DNA of 64,000 nt. It comes from Nitrososphaeria archaeon. Lineage in GTDB: Archaea > Thermoproteota > Nitrososphaeria > Nitrososphaerales > JAAOZN01. The stretch lies in contig JARVJZ010000002.1 in the NCBI GenBank assembly GCA_029775855.1, positions 31,800 through 95,799 on the forward strand. Direction: 5' to 3'. The position numbers and the translations under genes are program-made. Below the pieces are notes generated by a model. It did not search any database. It saw nothing but the letters and a program-made list of their open reading frames with translations, and was not told the origin of the DNA. Shown in pieces: positions 1 through 7,117 of the stretch; position 1 is the stretch's first letter, and the number at the start of each line of letters is the position of its first letter.

Positions 1-514
1 TGTAGCAGCGGCTGGCTACATACCAGACGCGAGGGTTCAAGTAGACCAAGCGAGGATATTTGCTCAGAGCAATAGGCTCGTCTATGATGAGCCAGCTGAA
101 GTCGAGACTATAGCCAGAAGAATAGCTGATATATGCCAGCAGTTTACACAATACGCAGGTGTCAGACCATTTGGTGTCTCACTTATTATAGCTGGTGTAG
201 ATCGAAATGGGCCCTCACTCTATCTAACAGATCCAAGCGGAACCTATCTTGGATATGAAGCTGTAGCGATTGGTGCTGGAAGCGACCAAGTTATGGAATA
301 CCTTGAACAGAACTATCAGCCTAACAAAAAGCTCGAAGAAATGTGCATACTCGCAATAGAAGCAATTTACACTGTAAGCGAAGATAAATCTGGAATAAAA
401 CACATAAAGATAGCAGTAGTAGATACCGCATCAAAGAAGATGCGTTTCCTTACAGAGAAAGAAATAGAAGAGCTAGCCAGCAAAGCTAGAAATCGCGAAA
501 AACCTAAGCAATAA
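1..514 (+). CDS. psmA: Proteasome alpha subunit, 5' end outside the window
   Basis: Alpha subunit of the archaeal 20S proteasome, which forms the outer rings of the protein-degrading barrel and gates substrate entry. The frame is open from base 2 to the stop at 511-513/514, giving about 170 residues; roughly the first 70 are missing. Visible family features are the ARIFAQSN and ARRIADICQQFTQYAGVRPFG-like helix region (shown only in part here), the strand SLIIAGVD, and LYLTDPSGTYLGYEA. It lies 77 bases upstream of the SBDS gene in the same direction, the usual archaeal order psmA-SBDS-exosome. The family call is very safe; the start cannot be seen. Confidence 0.95.
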   Translation, partial: VAAAGYIPDARVQVDQARIFAQSNRLVYDEPAEVETIARRIADICQQFTQYAGVRPFGVSLIIAGVDRNGPSLYLTDPSGTYLGYEAVAIGAGSDQVMEYLEQNYQPNKKLEEMCILAIEAIYTVSEDKSGIKHIKIAVVDTASKKMRFLTEKEIEELASKARNREKPKQ

Positions 515-540
515 ACTACATTGAAAACTTAAGGAACCAA

Positions 541-548
541 TTTATATA
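541..548 (+). promoter_or_regulatory. TATA box upstream of the SBDS-exosome operon
   Basis: The string TTTATATA lies between the proteasome alpha stop and the SBDS ATG at 591. Archaeal transcription usually starts about 25 bases after the TATA centre, which predicts a start near 570 and a leader of about 20 bases. So the exosome operon probably has its own promoter, beyond any read-through from psmA. Inference from position and sequence only. Confidence 0.5.
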
Positions 549-590
549 GCCTACCCTATTATCTTCTGCCTAAGTAGAAGGGTTAAAAGC

Positions 591-1283
591 ATGTCTACAA
601 AATATACTATAGTTCGGCTCACATTAGGTGGTGAGCATTTTGAGATACTAGTAAATCCTGACGCTGCGTTAAATTACAAGATGGGTAAAAGTATACCGCC
701 TTCCCAAGTAATAGCTGTTGATGAAATTTACTCAGATGCTTCAAAAGGTTTGCGTGTATCTTCAGAAAAGCTTCAGAAGTACTTCCAGACGACCAACATA
801 ACGCAAGCAGCAGTAATAATTCTGAATAAAGGGGAACTCCAGCTAACTACTGAGCAGAGAAGGAAACTTGTTAGTGATAAAAAGAAGCAGATAATAGAGA
901 TCATATCTAGAAACTACATCGACCCTAGGACAGGGTTACCACACCCTCCTCTAAGAATAGAGCAAGCGCTCCAAGAAGCGAAGGTATCTATCGACCCATT
1001 TAAAAGCGCTGAAGAGCAGACCAAGACAATAGTAGAGCAGTTGAGAACCATCCTTCCACTTAAATCAGAAAGAATCAGACTTTTAATCAGAGTACCCCCT
1101 CAATATGCGCCTCAAAGCGTAGGTATAATAAAGAATTATGGTGAAATAGTTAAAGAAGAATGGGGGGAAGACGGCTCTATGACAGCAGTGGTAGACATAC
1201 CAGCAGGTATACATTCAACACTAGTAGATAAACTCGGTTCAGCAACAAAAGGCTCAGCCCAAATATCAGTAGCAAAGGTTTAA
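591..1283 (+). CDS. SBDS/Sdo1 ribosome maturation protein
   Basis: Archaeal orthologue of the Shwachman-Bodian-Diamond protein, which in eukaryotes acts with an EFL1-type GTPase to release the anti-association factor aIF6/eIF6 from the large ribosomal subunit. The 230 residues match the family length. The N-terminal FYSH domain covers about 1-95 with the [20 protein letters not shown] opening and the [18 protein letters not shown] segment; the central helical part has the [14 protein letters not shown] motif; a ferredoxin-like C-terminal domain follows. The ATG at 591 begins [10 protein letters not shown], as in homologues. It is followed after 5 bases by rrp4, so ribosome maturation and RNA decay genes are co-transcribed, as in many archaea. 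Confidence 0.96.
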   Translation: MSTKYTIVRLTLGGEHFEILVNPDAALNYKMGKSIPPSQVIAVDEIYSDASKGLRVSSEKLQKYFQTTNITQAAVIILNKGELQLTTEQRRKLVSDKKKQIIEIISRNYIDPRTGLPHPPLRIEQALQEAKVSIDPFKSAEEQTKTIVEQLRTILPLKSERIRLLIRVPPQYAPQSVGIIKNYGEIVKEEWGEDGSMTAVVDIPAGIHSTLVDKLGSATKGSAQISVAKV

Positions 1284-1288
1284 CGAAA

Positions 1289-1987
1289 ATGCCCGAAGTC
1301 AAAAGAAAATATGTTATACCAGGTGAGCTGATAACCGAAGGCAACTACAGAATTATAGCTAACGTAATCAAAAGAGGCAACAAGTTCTACTCAACTAGAA
1401 TAGGCTTAGCAGAGTATGGACAAGAAGGTGTAAAGGTCATACCGCTAACAGGACCGTATGTTCCGAAGGTAGATGACCTTGTGATAGGTAAGATCGTAGA
1501 TTACTCAGCCTTCGCTTGGGAAGTAGATATCAACTCCTGCTTCATGGCTTATCTACCTGCTAGAAATGTATATGGTAAAAATTTTACACCTGGGCAAGAA
1601 TCGCTAGTTAAGCGGTTTAATATAGGTGATTTGATAGCAGCTGTTGTTACAGCCTTTGATCGGACAAGAGACCCTATACTCTCGGTCGCTGGTCCTGGTT
1701 TGGGTAAAATCTCGAAGGGTGAAGTGGTTAAGATATCGCCTACTAAGGTTCCTAGGCTTATAGGTAAGAAGGGGTCTATGATAAGGACAATAGAGTCTGG
1801 GACTGGTTGTAAACTTATGATAGGACAGAACGGTATAGTAGTTTTGAGTGGGAAGCCCGAAGGGATAATAAAGGCTGTGAAGGCGATAAGGCTGGTTGAG
1901 GAGGAGGCGCATTTAGCTGATTTAACGCAGAAGGTTCAAGCTATGCTCGGGATTAAAGAGGAGGGGGGTAAAGAAGGAGATGGGTAA
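1289..1987 (+). CDS. rrp4: Exosome RNA-binding subunit Rrp4
   Basis: Cap subunit of the archaeal RNA exosome. It sits on the Rrp41-Rrp42 hexamer and feeds RNA, with a preference for poly(A), into the central channel. In 232 residues there is an N-terminal beta domain (about 1-60), an S1 RNA-binding domain (about 61-136, including [17 protein letters not shown]) and a KH domain (about 145-205) with the GxxG loop GKKG at 159-162. The gene follows SBDS by 5 bases and overlaps rrp41 by 8 bases, so translation is probably coupled. Length, domain order and operon position agree with the family. Confidence 0.97.
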   Translation: MPEVKRKYVIPGELITEGNYRIIANVIKRGNKFYSTRIGLAEYGQEGVKVIPLTGPYVPKVDDLVIGKIVDYSAFAWEVDINSCFMAYLPARNVYGKNFTPGQESLVKRFNIGDLIAAVVTAFDRTRDPILSVAGPGLGKISKGEVVKISPTKVPRLIGKKGSMIRTIESGTGCKLMIGQNGIVVLSGKPEGIIKAVKAIRLVEEEAHLADLTQKVQAMLGIKEEGGKEGDG

Positions 1988-2705
1988 ACTGATAAACAAT
2001 GGAATACGACTAGATGGTAGAAGAGTAGATGAACTTAGACCATATAAACTTGAGGTGGGTGTACTAAAGAACGCAGACGGCTCAGCATACATAGAGCTAG
2101 GAAAGAACAAGATCATAGTAGCTGTCTACGGACCAAAAGAGGTGCACCCTAAGCATATAGCTCTACCTGATAGATGTGTAATTAGATGTAGATATCATAT
2201 GTCACCCTTCTCAACTGATGTAAGGAAGACACCAGCTCCTTCGAGGAGAGAGATAGAGATCTCAAAGGTGATTAGAGAAGCACTTGAACCCACTATATTA
2301 GTTGAAGAGTATCCGAGAACTGCGATAGATATCTTCTTAGAGGTGCTTCAATCTGACGGTGGCTCAAGGTGTGCTGGAATAACCGCTGCCGCGCTTGCTT
2401 TAGCAGACGCTGGCATAAGCATGTGCGACCTTGTGGTTGCTTGCGCAGCTGGGAAGGTGGATGGCACTATGGTTTTAGATCTAAGTGATATTGAGGATAA
2501 AGAGGGGGAAGCGGATATGCCAGTAGCAGTTATGCCTAACCTTGGCATAATAACTTTACTACAGCTTGACGGTATACTTACACACGAAGAGTTTAAGCAG
2601 GGAATAGACTTGGCTCTAGAGGGCTGTAGAAGGCTACATGAGGCTCAACGCAAAGCTCTGATGGACAGATACTTCAAAACAGCCCCTAATCAAGAGGTTG
2701 AATAG
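1980..2705 (+). CDS. rrp41: Exosome catalytic subunit Rrp41
   Basis: RNase PH-like catalytic subunit of the exosome, performing phosphorolytic 3'-5' RNA degradation and tailing in a trimer of Rrp41-Rrp42 dimers. The 241 residues open with [14 protein letters not shown]. Arginines R89-R90 in PSRREIEIS match the RNA- and phosphate-binding pair, and D173 and D179 in the segment [12 protein letters not shown] match the paired catalytic aspartates, so an active subunit is expected. The ATG at 1980 lies just after AAGGAG and 10 bases after a longer GGAGGGGGG tract. The start overlaps the rrp4 stop in the 8-base string ATGGGTAA. Confidence 0.97.
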   Translation: MGKLINNGIRLDGRRVDELRPYKLEVGVLKNADGSAYIELGKNKIIVAVYGPKEVHPKHIALPDRCVIRCRYHMSPFSTDVRKTPAPSRREIEISKVIREALEPTILVEEYPRTAIDIFLEVLQSDGGSRCAGITAAALALADAGISMCDLVVACAAGKVDGTMVLDLSDIEDKEGEADMPVAVMPNLGIITLLQLDGILTHEEFKQGIDLALEGCRRLHEAQRKALMDRYFKTAPNQEVE

Positions 2706-3534
2706 TTTGGCTGCGGCTAAGAAGTCGTTCATAATGGAGCATCTAAGGAAGGCTCATATGATAGAACTGCTAGCAAAAGGGAGACGGCTAGATGGAAGAG
2801 AACTTTTAGACTACAGACCCATAGAGATAAAGTGCAACATCATCCAGAAGGCAAACGGCTCAGCTCAAGTCAACTTAGGCAACACTCAAGTTATAGCCGG
2901 CGTGAAGATAGAGGTTGGAGCACCCTTCCCAGACACACCAGATAAAGGGTTGCTGGTTGTAAACGCTGAAATCCTACCCTTAGCATCACCCTACGCTGAA
3001 CCCGGGCCGCCTGATGAAGAAGCAATTGAACTCTCAAGGGTAGTTGATAGGGGTGTAAGAGAATCCGGCATGATTGATCTATCCAAGCTTGTGCTCATAC
3101 CAGGGCAGAAGGTTAGGGCAGTGTTTGTGGATGTCAGCGTGTTAAATGTTGATGGGAATCTTATTGACGCTACTAGCTACGCTGTTGTTTCTGCGCTTAT
3201 GACTACAAAGATGCCTGTGTTAGAGGTCTCTGAGGGTGGAGGGATAGTTGAGAAGGCGGAGTATATTCCGCTTCCCTTTTCTACAATACCTGTTTCTGTC
3301 ACATTCGCTAGAATAGGTGATTCATTGATTGTTGACCCAGACTCAGAGGAGGAGTCTGTTATGGATGCTAGGATAACTTTAACTACCGTCGAAGGCGGTC
3401 ATCTATGCGCTGGGCAGAAAGGGTTGGCTGGTGGATTAACATATGAGCAGATTATGTTTGCAGCCGAGACCGCTAAAATTAAAGGGCAAGAGATAAGAGA
3501 GGTCATTAAGAAGGCGGTGGCTAGCGTTGGTTAG
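2698..3534 (+). CDS. rrp42: Exosome non-catalytic subunit Rrp42
   Basis: RNase PH-like structural partner of Rrp41. It lacks the catalytic aspartate pair but completes the active site and RNA path of the hexameric ring. The 278 residues include [18 protein letters not shown] near the N-terminus and the conserved [21 protein letters not shown] segment in part. No ATG is near the expected N-terminus; TTG at 2698 gives an 8-base overlap with rrp41 (TTGAATAG), and TTG at 2707 or ATG at 2734 are alternatives. It is followed by eL43 with another 8-base overlap. Confidence 0.96.
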   Translation: MNSLAAAKKSFIMEHLRKAHMIELLAKGRRLDGRELLDYRPIEIKCNIIQKANGSAQVNLGNTQVIAGVKIEVGAPFPDTPDKGLLVVNAEILPLASPYAEPGPPDEEAIELSRVVDRGVRESGMIDLSKLVLIPGQKVRAVFVDVSVLNVDGNLIDATSYAVVSALMTTKMPVLEVSEGGGIVEKAEYIPLPFSTIPVSVTFARIGDSLIVDPDSEEESVMDARITLTTVEGGHLCAGQKGLAGGLTYEQIMFAAETAKIKGQEIREVIKKAVASVG

Positions 3535-3736
3535 AGGCAAAGAGAAGCTGCTTAAAGGCTTAGGGATAAAGTATGGCAGAACCCTAAGGATGAGATACAG
3601 TAGAATATACTTTCTACTTAAGAGCAAAAGAAGATGTCCTTCCTGCGGCGCTCTAAAGATGCGCCGTAAAGTTAGTGGTATCTGGTGCTGCTTAAAATGT
3701 GGGCATGAAGTTGCCGGAGGAGCATACGATTTCTAA
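3527..3736 (+). CDS. rpl37ae: Large ribosomal subunit protein eL43 (L37Ae)
   Basis: Small zinc-ribbon ribosomal protein, 69 residues, starting [20 protein letters not shown]. The zinc site is CPSC at 37-40 with a second pair near residues 54-58 (CCLKC), and the protein ends GGAYDF-like as in the family. The start is TTG at 3527, overlapping the rrp42 stop by 8 bases (TTGGTTAG) with GGTGG about six bases upstream. In many archaea rpoP lies next in this operon; here the next gene is the Pcc1-like protein, so rpoP must be elsewhere. The call rests on sequence and operon position. Confidence 0.95.
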   Translation: MVRGKEKLLKGLGIKYGRTLRMRYSRIYFLLKSKRRCPSCGALKMRRKVSGIWCCLKCGHEVAGGAYDF

Positions 3737-3980
3737 TATTAACATAGCAGCCACCATACAAATAACTTCTGTAAAAGAGGAGACCTCAGCCATCTACAAG
3801 GCGCTCCTTCCAGAAGCTGGTGTTGAGAGTAGGCGTAGAGCATCTATCAACTTGAAACATGAAGATAGGTGCTTGACGATTGAAATTAGTGCCCAAGATC
3901 TATCTACTCTAAGGGCGCTAGTAGGCTCATACCTTAGGCTGGTAAAAGCGGCGTCAACAGTAATAGAAAAGGTAAAATAA
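3699..3980 (+). CDS. pcc1: KEOPS complex subunit Pcc1-like protein
   Basis: Short alpha/beta protein of 93 residues matching the Pcc1 family, the dimerising subunit of KEOPS, which makes the t6A modification on ANN-decoding tRNAs. Family features are the strand near AATIQITS, the YKALLPEA helix and the C-terminal DLSTLRALVGSYLRLVKAA helix. The longest frame starts at GTG 3699 inside eL43; ATG 3705 and TTG 3711 are alternatives, and a GGAGG at 3716-3720 sits inside the frame, so the true start is uncertain. Position after exosome genes and eL43 is typical for archaea. Confidence 0.8.
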   Translation: MGMKLPEEHTISNINIAATIQITSVKEETSAIYKALLPEAGVESRRRASINLKHEDRCLTIEISAQDLSTLRALVGSYLRLVKAASTVIEKVK

Positions 3981-4066
3981 TACAAAAGATGTGAGCGTAA
4001 AACTTAAAGTCGAGCCCAAGTCATCTAAACATAGACCCGCGGTAGCTCAGCTTGGTAGAGCTTCCG

Positions 4067-4086
4067 ACCCTTCAGAAGGGGGAGAC
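4067..4086 (+). other. Intron 1 of tRNA-Tyr (between positions 30 and 31)
   Basis: A 20-base intron in a noncanonical place within the anticodon stem. The BHB motif is complete: central helix CTTC (4061-4064) with GGAG (4081-4084), 5' bulge CG|A (4065-4067), 3' bulge AC|G (4085-4087), and an intron hairpin CCCTT/AAGGG with loop CAG (4068-4080). Cutting two bases into each bulge leaves exactly the bases needed for a five-pair anticodon stem. Removal should be by the tRNA splicing endonuclease, of a subunit type that accepts noncanonical sites (inference). Confidence 0.92.
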
Positions 4087-4093
4087 GCTGTAG

Positions 4094-4137
4094 TGGCTTG
4101 CCTAGGCAAGCCTCACCAGCCTACCAAGCTCACAGAT
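4094..4137 (+). other. Intron 2 of tRNA-Tyr (canonical 37/38)
   Basis: A 44-base intron at the usual archaeal position. Central helix CTGT (4088-4091, which contains U33 and two anticodon bases) pairs with ACAG (4132-4135). The bulges are AG|T (4092-4094) and AT|A (4136-4138), and the outer helix is the mature anticodon stem. The intron body has an inner helix GGCTTG with CAAGC plus one bulge, competing with a local hairpin at 4095-4112. Bases 4121-4130 are an exact 10-base complement of the D arm at 4049-4058. Confidence 0.92.
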
Positions 4138-4147
4138 ACCGGAGTGT

Positions 4148-4175
4148 CGCAGGTTCAAATCCTGCCCGCGGGACC
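4148..4175 (+). repeat. Attachment-site repeat, tRNA copy
   Basis: Covers the T arm and acceptor 3' strand of tRNA-Tyr plus two bases. The first 23 bases are identical to 5504-5526; the only mismatch in 28 bases is G4171 against A5527. Such T-arm-to-3'-end repeats are the standard target of archaeal tyrosine recombinases. Confidence 0.88.
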
Positions 4176-4255
4176 TAACCTTTTCATTATCCGTATACCT
4201 AGTCATACGATTTGAGAATAAAGAAGAGTTTAACTCAACAGCAGATTGCTGACCT

Positions 4256-4417
4256 TTGCTTTACTCAAAACTTAAGTTGGAGATTGAGTCGAAGATACTT
4301 GAACTCTTCAAGGAGATTCTAAGCTTGCCAGAGAGTGATAAAAGGGCTATAATCAATGCCTACCTTAAGATTAAAGAGAGAAGCGAAAGGGGAGACTAGA
4401 AAGATCGTAAATGTTTA
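4256..4417 (+). CDS. Small helical open frame, possible gene remnant
   Basis: An open frame without ATG, possibly from TTG at 4256, gives about 53 residues rich in charged helix (contains SKILELFKEILSLPESDKR). It lies inside the integrated element between the tRNA and the MNT gene. I do not recognise a family. It could be the C-terminal end of a decayed gene or a small regulator. The frame closes at the stop ending 4417, just where the MNT promoter begins. Confidence 0.3.
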
Positions 4418-4437
4418 AATTTGGTTGATCTTAATTT

Positions 4438-4743
4438 ATGATGTGTAATATGAAAAGTCTTGAAGAGATAAAAAGGATTTTAGCAGAGCATAAAGAAGAG
4501 TTAAGACAAAAATATAAGGTAAAAGAGATAGGGATCTTTGGTTCTTTTGTTAGAGGCGAGCACAGAAAAAAAAGCGATATTGACCTATTGGTCGAGTTTG
4601 AAGAATCCCCAAGCCTCTTTGAATTTATGGATTTGGAAGAATACTTGAGTAAAATGCTTGGGTTAAAGGTTGACCTTGTCTCAAAAGCTGCTTTAAAACC
4701 GAGAATCGGAGAATATATTTTAAAAGAAGTCGTTTATTTATGA
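4438..4743 (+). CDS. mntA: MNT-domain nucleotidyltransferase (antitoxin)
   Basis: Minimal nucleotidyltransferase of 101 residues. The motif GSFVRG starts at G35-S36, followed by D47 and D49 (SDIDLLVEF) and a third acidic residue at about D79 (LKVDLV), a complete catalytic set. In MntA-HepT systems the enzyme adds AMP units to the HEPN toxin and so neutralises it. It overlaps the HEPN gene by 4 bases (ATGA). Starts at 4438, 4441 and 4450 are all ATG. TTTAAAT at 4413-4419 is a likely TATA box, giving a very short leader. Confidence 0.92.
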   Translation: MMCNMKSLEEIKRILAEHKEELRQKYKVKEIGIFGSFVRGEHRKKSDIDLLVEFEESPSLFEFMDLEEYLSKMLGLKVDLVSKAALKPRIGEYILKEVVYL

Positions 4744-5084
4744 GGAAAAGAGATTATAGGGATTACCTCAAAGACATAATTGATTCAATCAATGATATTG
4801 AGGATTTCACTAAAAACATGAATTTTGAAGAGTTTGCTAAAGATAAAAAGACGATAAACGCTGTGGTAAGGGGCATTGAAGTTATAGGAGAGGCAGCCAA
4901 ACACATACCTAGATCAATTAGAGACAAATATCCTTCCATCCCTTGGAAGAAGATGGCTGGAATGAGAGATAAAATGATTCATGAGTATTTTGGTGTTGAT
5001 ATCAAAATCTTATGGAAGACGATAAAAAAGGATATTCCACAACTCAAGCCACTAATACAGAATGTTTTAGAAAGCCTTTGTTAA
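4740..5084 (+). CDS. hepT: HEPN-domain ribonuclease toxin (HepT/DUF86)
   Basis: All-helical protein of 114 residues of the DUF86/HepT family. The active motif RX4HXY is intact: R76, H81 and Y83 in RDKMIHEYF. Known relatives cleave RNA unless AMPylated by the partner MNT enzyme. The start ATG overlaps the stop of the MNT gene, so translation is coupled and antitoxin comes first. Such pairs are common on archaeal mobile elements, fitting the flanking attachment repeats. Both genes look intact, unlike the neighbouring integrase. Confidence 0.93.
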   Translation: MRKRDYRDYLKDIIDSINDIEDFTKNMNFEEFAKDKKTINAVVRGIEVIGEAAKHIPRSIRDKYPSIPWKKMAGMRDKMIHEYFGVDIKILWKTIKKDIPQLKPLIQNVLESLC

Positions 5085-5186
5085 AATTGTAACGGGTTAT
5101 TGAAAAAGAGATTTGTAAGAAATATAGGTCAGACAACCTTGAACTTTCCCGAACTTTATTACCTTCTCTAAGTCTAATTCCATCTC

Positions 5187-5456
5187 TCAGCCTCTAGAGG
5201 CTCTTAGGATGCTTGACCATTTACAAAGGCAATCATTTACAATCTCGAAAATAGGCTTTGAAAGCTGATATGTGGTTAGTGACGTGATGAGAGGAGCAGC
5301 TTTCCTTTTTCTCTCGATGTAGTTAATATCTCTATCAATGCCAGAAACCATTCTTTTCAAAAAGGCTTCAACCCATCGAACATATTGACCAACAGTTCCT
5401 TTGCCTAAATCCAAGTTTGCCTGAGTGAACAGCCTGAAATCTCTTAAATCTTCCAC
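5187..5456 (-). pseudogene. Tyrosine-recombinase (integrase) N-terminal remnant
   Basis: The first part of this frame reads like the core-binding domain of archaeal integrases: an ATG start, then DFRLFTQANLDLGKGTVGQY and RWVEAFLKRM. After about 45 codons the match is lost in this frame, but a second frame of the same strand then reads HISAFKAYFRDC and, after stops, VKHPKSL, the continuation expected of the domain. So it is a frameshifted, truncated gene; no catalytic domain is present. It begins 48 bases from the distal attachment repeat and points into the element, a usual place for int. Confidence 0.7.
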
Positions 5457-5503
5457 TATTTTCTATTATTCTCTTATCAAGGTTTTCAGCCTCGAAATTG
5501 TGC

Positions 5504-5531
5504 CGCAGGTTCAAATCCTGCCCGCGAGACC
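5504..5531 (+). repeat. Attachment-site repeat, distal copy
   Basis: A second copy of the tRNA-Tyr 3' end, 27 of 28 bases identical to 4148-4175, standing alone with no 5' tRNA half nearby. It marks the far boundary of the integrated element. The next gene, a metallo-hydrolase, ends 18 bases beyond it, so the element is tightly delimited. Confidence 0.88.
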
Positions 5532-5549
5532 AAGCTCAACAAAAGATCT

Positions 5550-6407
5550 CTATATTTTGAGCGTGTCTCCTGTCCGAAGGGGTTTGCATCTTTCTTTGAA
5601 GGTTTTGAGGAGGGTGCAGGTTGCGTTTAGGCCGGTGCAATGGCAAGGAGCCAAGAGTTTTGGGTTAAGCTGCTGAAGCTCTTCTGCAGTTAAGTCTATC
5701 TGTTTGTTATCTGCTTTTTCTAAGTGGAAGCCTCCAGCTACCAAGTGGATTTCTTTTATTGTGGTTAGGCGTTGAGCTTGTTTGACGGTGTTGATTATTC
5801 CTGAGTGAGCGCAGCCTGAAATAACTGTAATACCTTTACCTTCAACTTCTATTATGAGTGCTTGGTCATCTGGTAAGTTGTCTTCGATGAAACGCTCCTC
5901 TTCTATTGTGTGAAAGTTAGTTGTTTTCTCAAAGGGTGTGTTTCGTTCAATTTCGCCGCTAGTTAAGACGCCTTTTGCAAGTGTGATTGGGTTCTTCGCT
6001 AGGAGCATTATACCTCCAGCTTCCTCTGCTTCTGCCTGCTTGAAAGGTAGACCTATGTATTTCAGATGCGGCTCAACTCTGAGCTTAGGCTTGAATATGT
6101 TTGGATGTGCGATTATTGGAATCTTTTTCCCTATTTTCTTCAACACGGATAGGAGGGCAGATGTGTGGTCATAATGGCCGTGGCTAAGAAAGATCAAGTC
6201 TACTGCGCTTAGGTCGATGTTCATGGCGTCGATGTTATAAAGAACTGTTTCAGAAGAGGGGCCGGTGTCAAACAATATCGTCATCTTATTTGAACCGTCT
6301 AAATCAACTTTGACAAGCAGACTTAAACCGTGCTGAGCTGTTAGTTTCGGTTTATCCATAGAAGTAGAGTTTTCTATGATGGTGGTAAGCTCTAAGCCTT
6401 TGACCAT
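5550..6407 (-). CDS. Metallo-beta-lactamase-fold hydrolase (dihydropterin-type)
   Basis: MBL-fold metalloenzyme with the metal-binding string LSHGHYDHT, an upstream LLFDTG-like strand and a late ISGCAHSGI motif. This pattern matches the family annotated as 7,8-dihydropterin-6-yl-methyl-aminobenzene 5'-phosphate synthase-like proteins (MJ0301/TM0207 type). Its exact substrate is not visible. An ATG at 6482 extends the frame, but ATG 6407 has GGAG eight bases upstream and starts where homologues do, so I use it (285 residues). It stands alone on the minus strand beyond the integrated element. Confidence 0.8.
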   Translation of the reverse strand: MVKGLELTTIIENSTSMDKPKLTAQHGLSLLVKVDLDGSNKMTILFDTGPSSETVLYNIDAMNIDLSAVDLIFLSHGHYDHTSALLSVLKKIGKKIPIIAHPNIFKPKLRVEPHLKYIGLPFKQAEAEEAGGIMLLAKNPITLAKGVLTSGEIERNTPFEKTTNFHTIEEERFIEDNLPDDQALIIEVEGKGITVISGCAHSGIINTVKQAQRLTTIKEIHLVAGGFHLEKADNKQIDLTAEELQQLNPKLLAPCHCTGLNATCTLLKTFKERCKPLRTGDTLKI

Positions 6408-6664
6408 ACTCTCCACAGCGGATAGGTGCGTATTCAAACTTTTTGCAGCATAGGCTGTGTTTGTAGTAAGTTGGTTGATCAAGAGAGCGCTTTTGAAAGA
6501 TGGTGTATTCCCTTTATGTTGCTTTGCAGATCGAAACGTGTTCAGAAAGATAGTCGGGTTTTCTTCTTTTTGTTGCTCAGAAAGTCGAAGCTACTCTTAT
6601 CGTTGCTTTAATTTTATGAAGAGAAGCCGACAGAGATAAATCTCTTAAAGTGATAGTGTAGCAT

Positions 6665-7117
6665 GTGGGGCGTTTGGCTGTTAAGATGGTTGATATACAC
6701 GCAAAGGATGTGGTTTACCGTGAGGCTGTAGCTGAAGGTAAGATTATCCTTAGACCAGAGACGGTAGCCCTTATACGCGCTGGAAAGGTTGAGAAGGGTG
6801 ATCCGGTGCAGATCGCTACCCTAGCTGGCATACAAGCTTCTAAGTTTACATCGCTACTTATGCCTCTATGCCATCCTCTTAAGATTGAGAGCACAGATGT
6901 TAGAGTTGAAGTTGAGGACTGGGGGGTTAAGGTTTCCGCTAAGGTTGCTGCTACAGAGAAGACTGGCGTCGAAATGGAGGCTCTTACCTCTGTTGCAACC
7001 GCGCTTCTCAATATATGGGATGTGGTGAAGATGTATGAGAAGGATAAAGATGGACAGTATCCTTACACAGCCATCAAAGAGATAAGAGTGGTAAGTAAGG
7101 TGAAGAGGAAGATTTGA
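6665..7117 (+). CDS. moaC: Cyclic pyranopterin monophosphate synthase MoaC
   Basis: Second step of molybdenum/tungsten cofactor biosynthesis, forming cyclic pyranopterin monophosphate. The 150 residues carry the family motifs MVDIHAKD near the start, MPLCHPLKI (C69-H70), EKTGVEMEALTSV (98-110) and the C-terminal KDKDGQYP segment. The start is GTG 6665 (GRLAVKMVD); an ATG two bases earlier is out of frame. It overlaps moaB by 4 bases. The window also holds cofactor users, an AOR-type enzyme and a sulfite-oxidase-fold protein, consistent with pterin cofactor use. Confidence 0.96.
   Translation: MGRLAVKMVDIHAKDVVYREAVAEGKIILRPETVALIRAGKVEKGDPVQIATLAGIQASKFTSLLMPLCHPLKIESTDVRVEVEDWGVKVSAKVAATEKTGVEMEALTSVATALLNIWDVVKMYEKDKDGQYPYTAIKEIRVVSKVKRKI

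Larger units (their letters stand above)
4036..4173 (+). tRNA. tRNA-Tyr (GUA) with two introns
   Basis: Exons 4036-4066, 4087-4093 and 4138-4173 join to a normal 74-base tRNA. The acceptor stem CCCGCGG pairs with CCGCGGG, the discriminator is A, the D stem is GCTC/GAGC, the anticodon stem after splicing is TCCGG/CCGGA, the anticodon loop is CTGTAGA and the T arm is GCAGG/CCTGC. C1-G72 with A73 is the archaeal tyrosine identity. A 20-base intron lies between tRNA positions 30 and 31, and a 44-base intron at 37/38; both carry full BHB motifs. CCA is not encoded. AACTTAAAG at 4001-4009 is a plausible TATA element about 31 bases upstream. Reading the gene without intron 1 gives a mismatched stem and no U33. 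Confidence 0.93.
4148..5531 (+). mobile_element. Decayed tRNA-Tyr-integrated element (1.4 kb)
   Basis: The 3' end of tRNA-Tyr (4148-4175) is repeated at 5504-5531 with one mismatch in 28 bases, the signature of site-specific integration into a tRNA gene. Between the copies are a short open frame, an MNT-HEPN toxin-antitoxin pair and a degenerate integrase N-terminus pointing inward from the distal copy. The element-proximal copy restores the tRNA 3' end, so the tRNA stays functional. At under 1.4 kb, with no replication gene and a broken integrase, this is a remnant, perhaps kept by the addiction module. Confidence 0.85.

Noticed and set aside
4036..4093. tRNA-Leu (CAG) or suppressor reading of the intron-containing gene
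   Set aside because: It would need a long variable arm or a mismatched anticodon stem. The two-intron tyrosine model fits every stem, U33 and the C1-G72/A73 identity.
4094..4137. Box C/D guide RNA inside tRNA intron 2
   Set aside because: No RTGATGA or CTGA boxes are present in the intron.
3991..4215. Open reading frame of 74 codons across the tRNA-Tyr region
   Set aside because: It lies wholly over the tRNA and its introns and has no protein-like composition.
5500..5532. A second tRNA gene
   Set aside because: Only the T arm and acceptor 3' strand are present; there is no 5' half, so it is an attachment-site copy.
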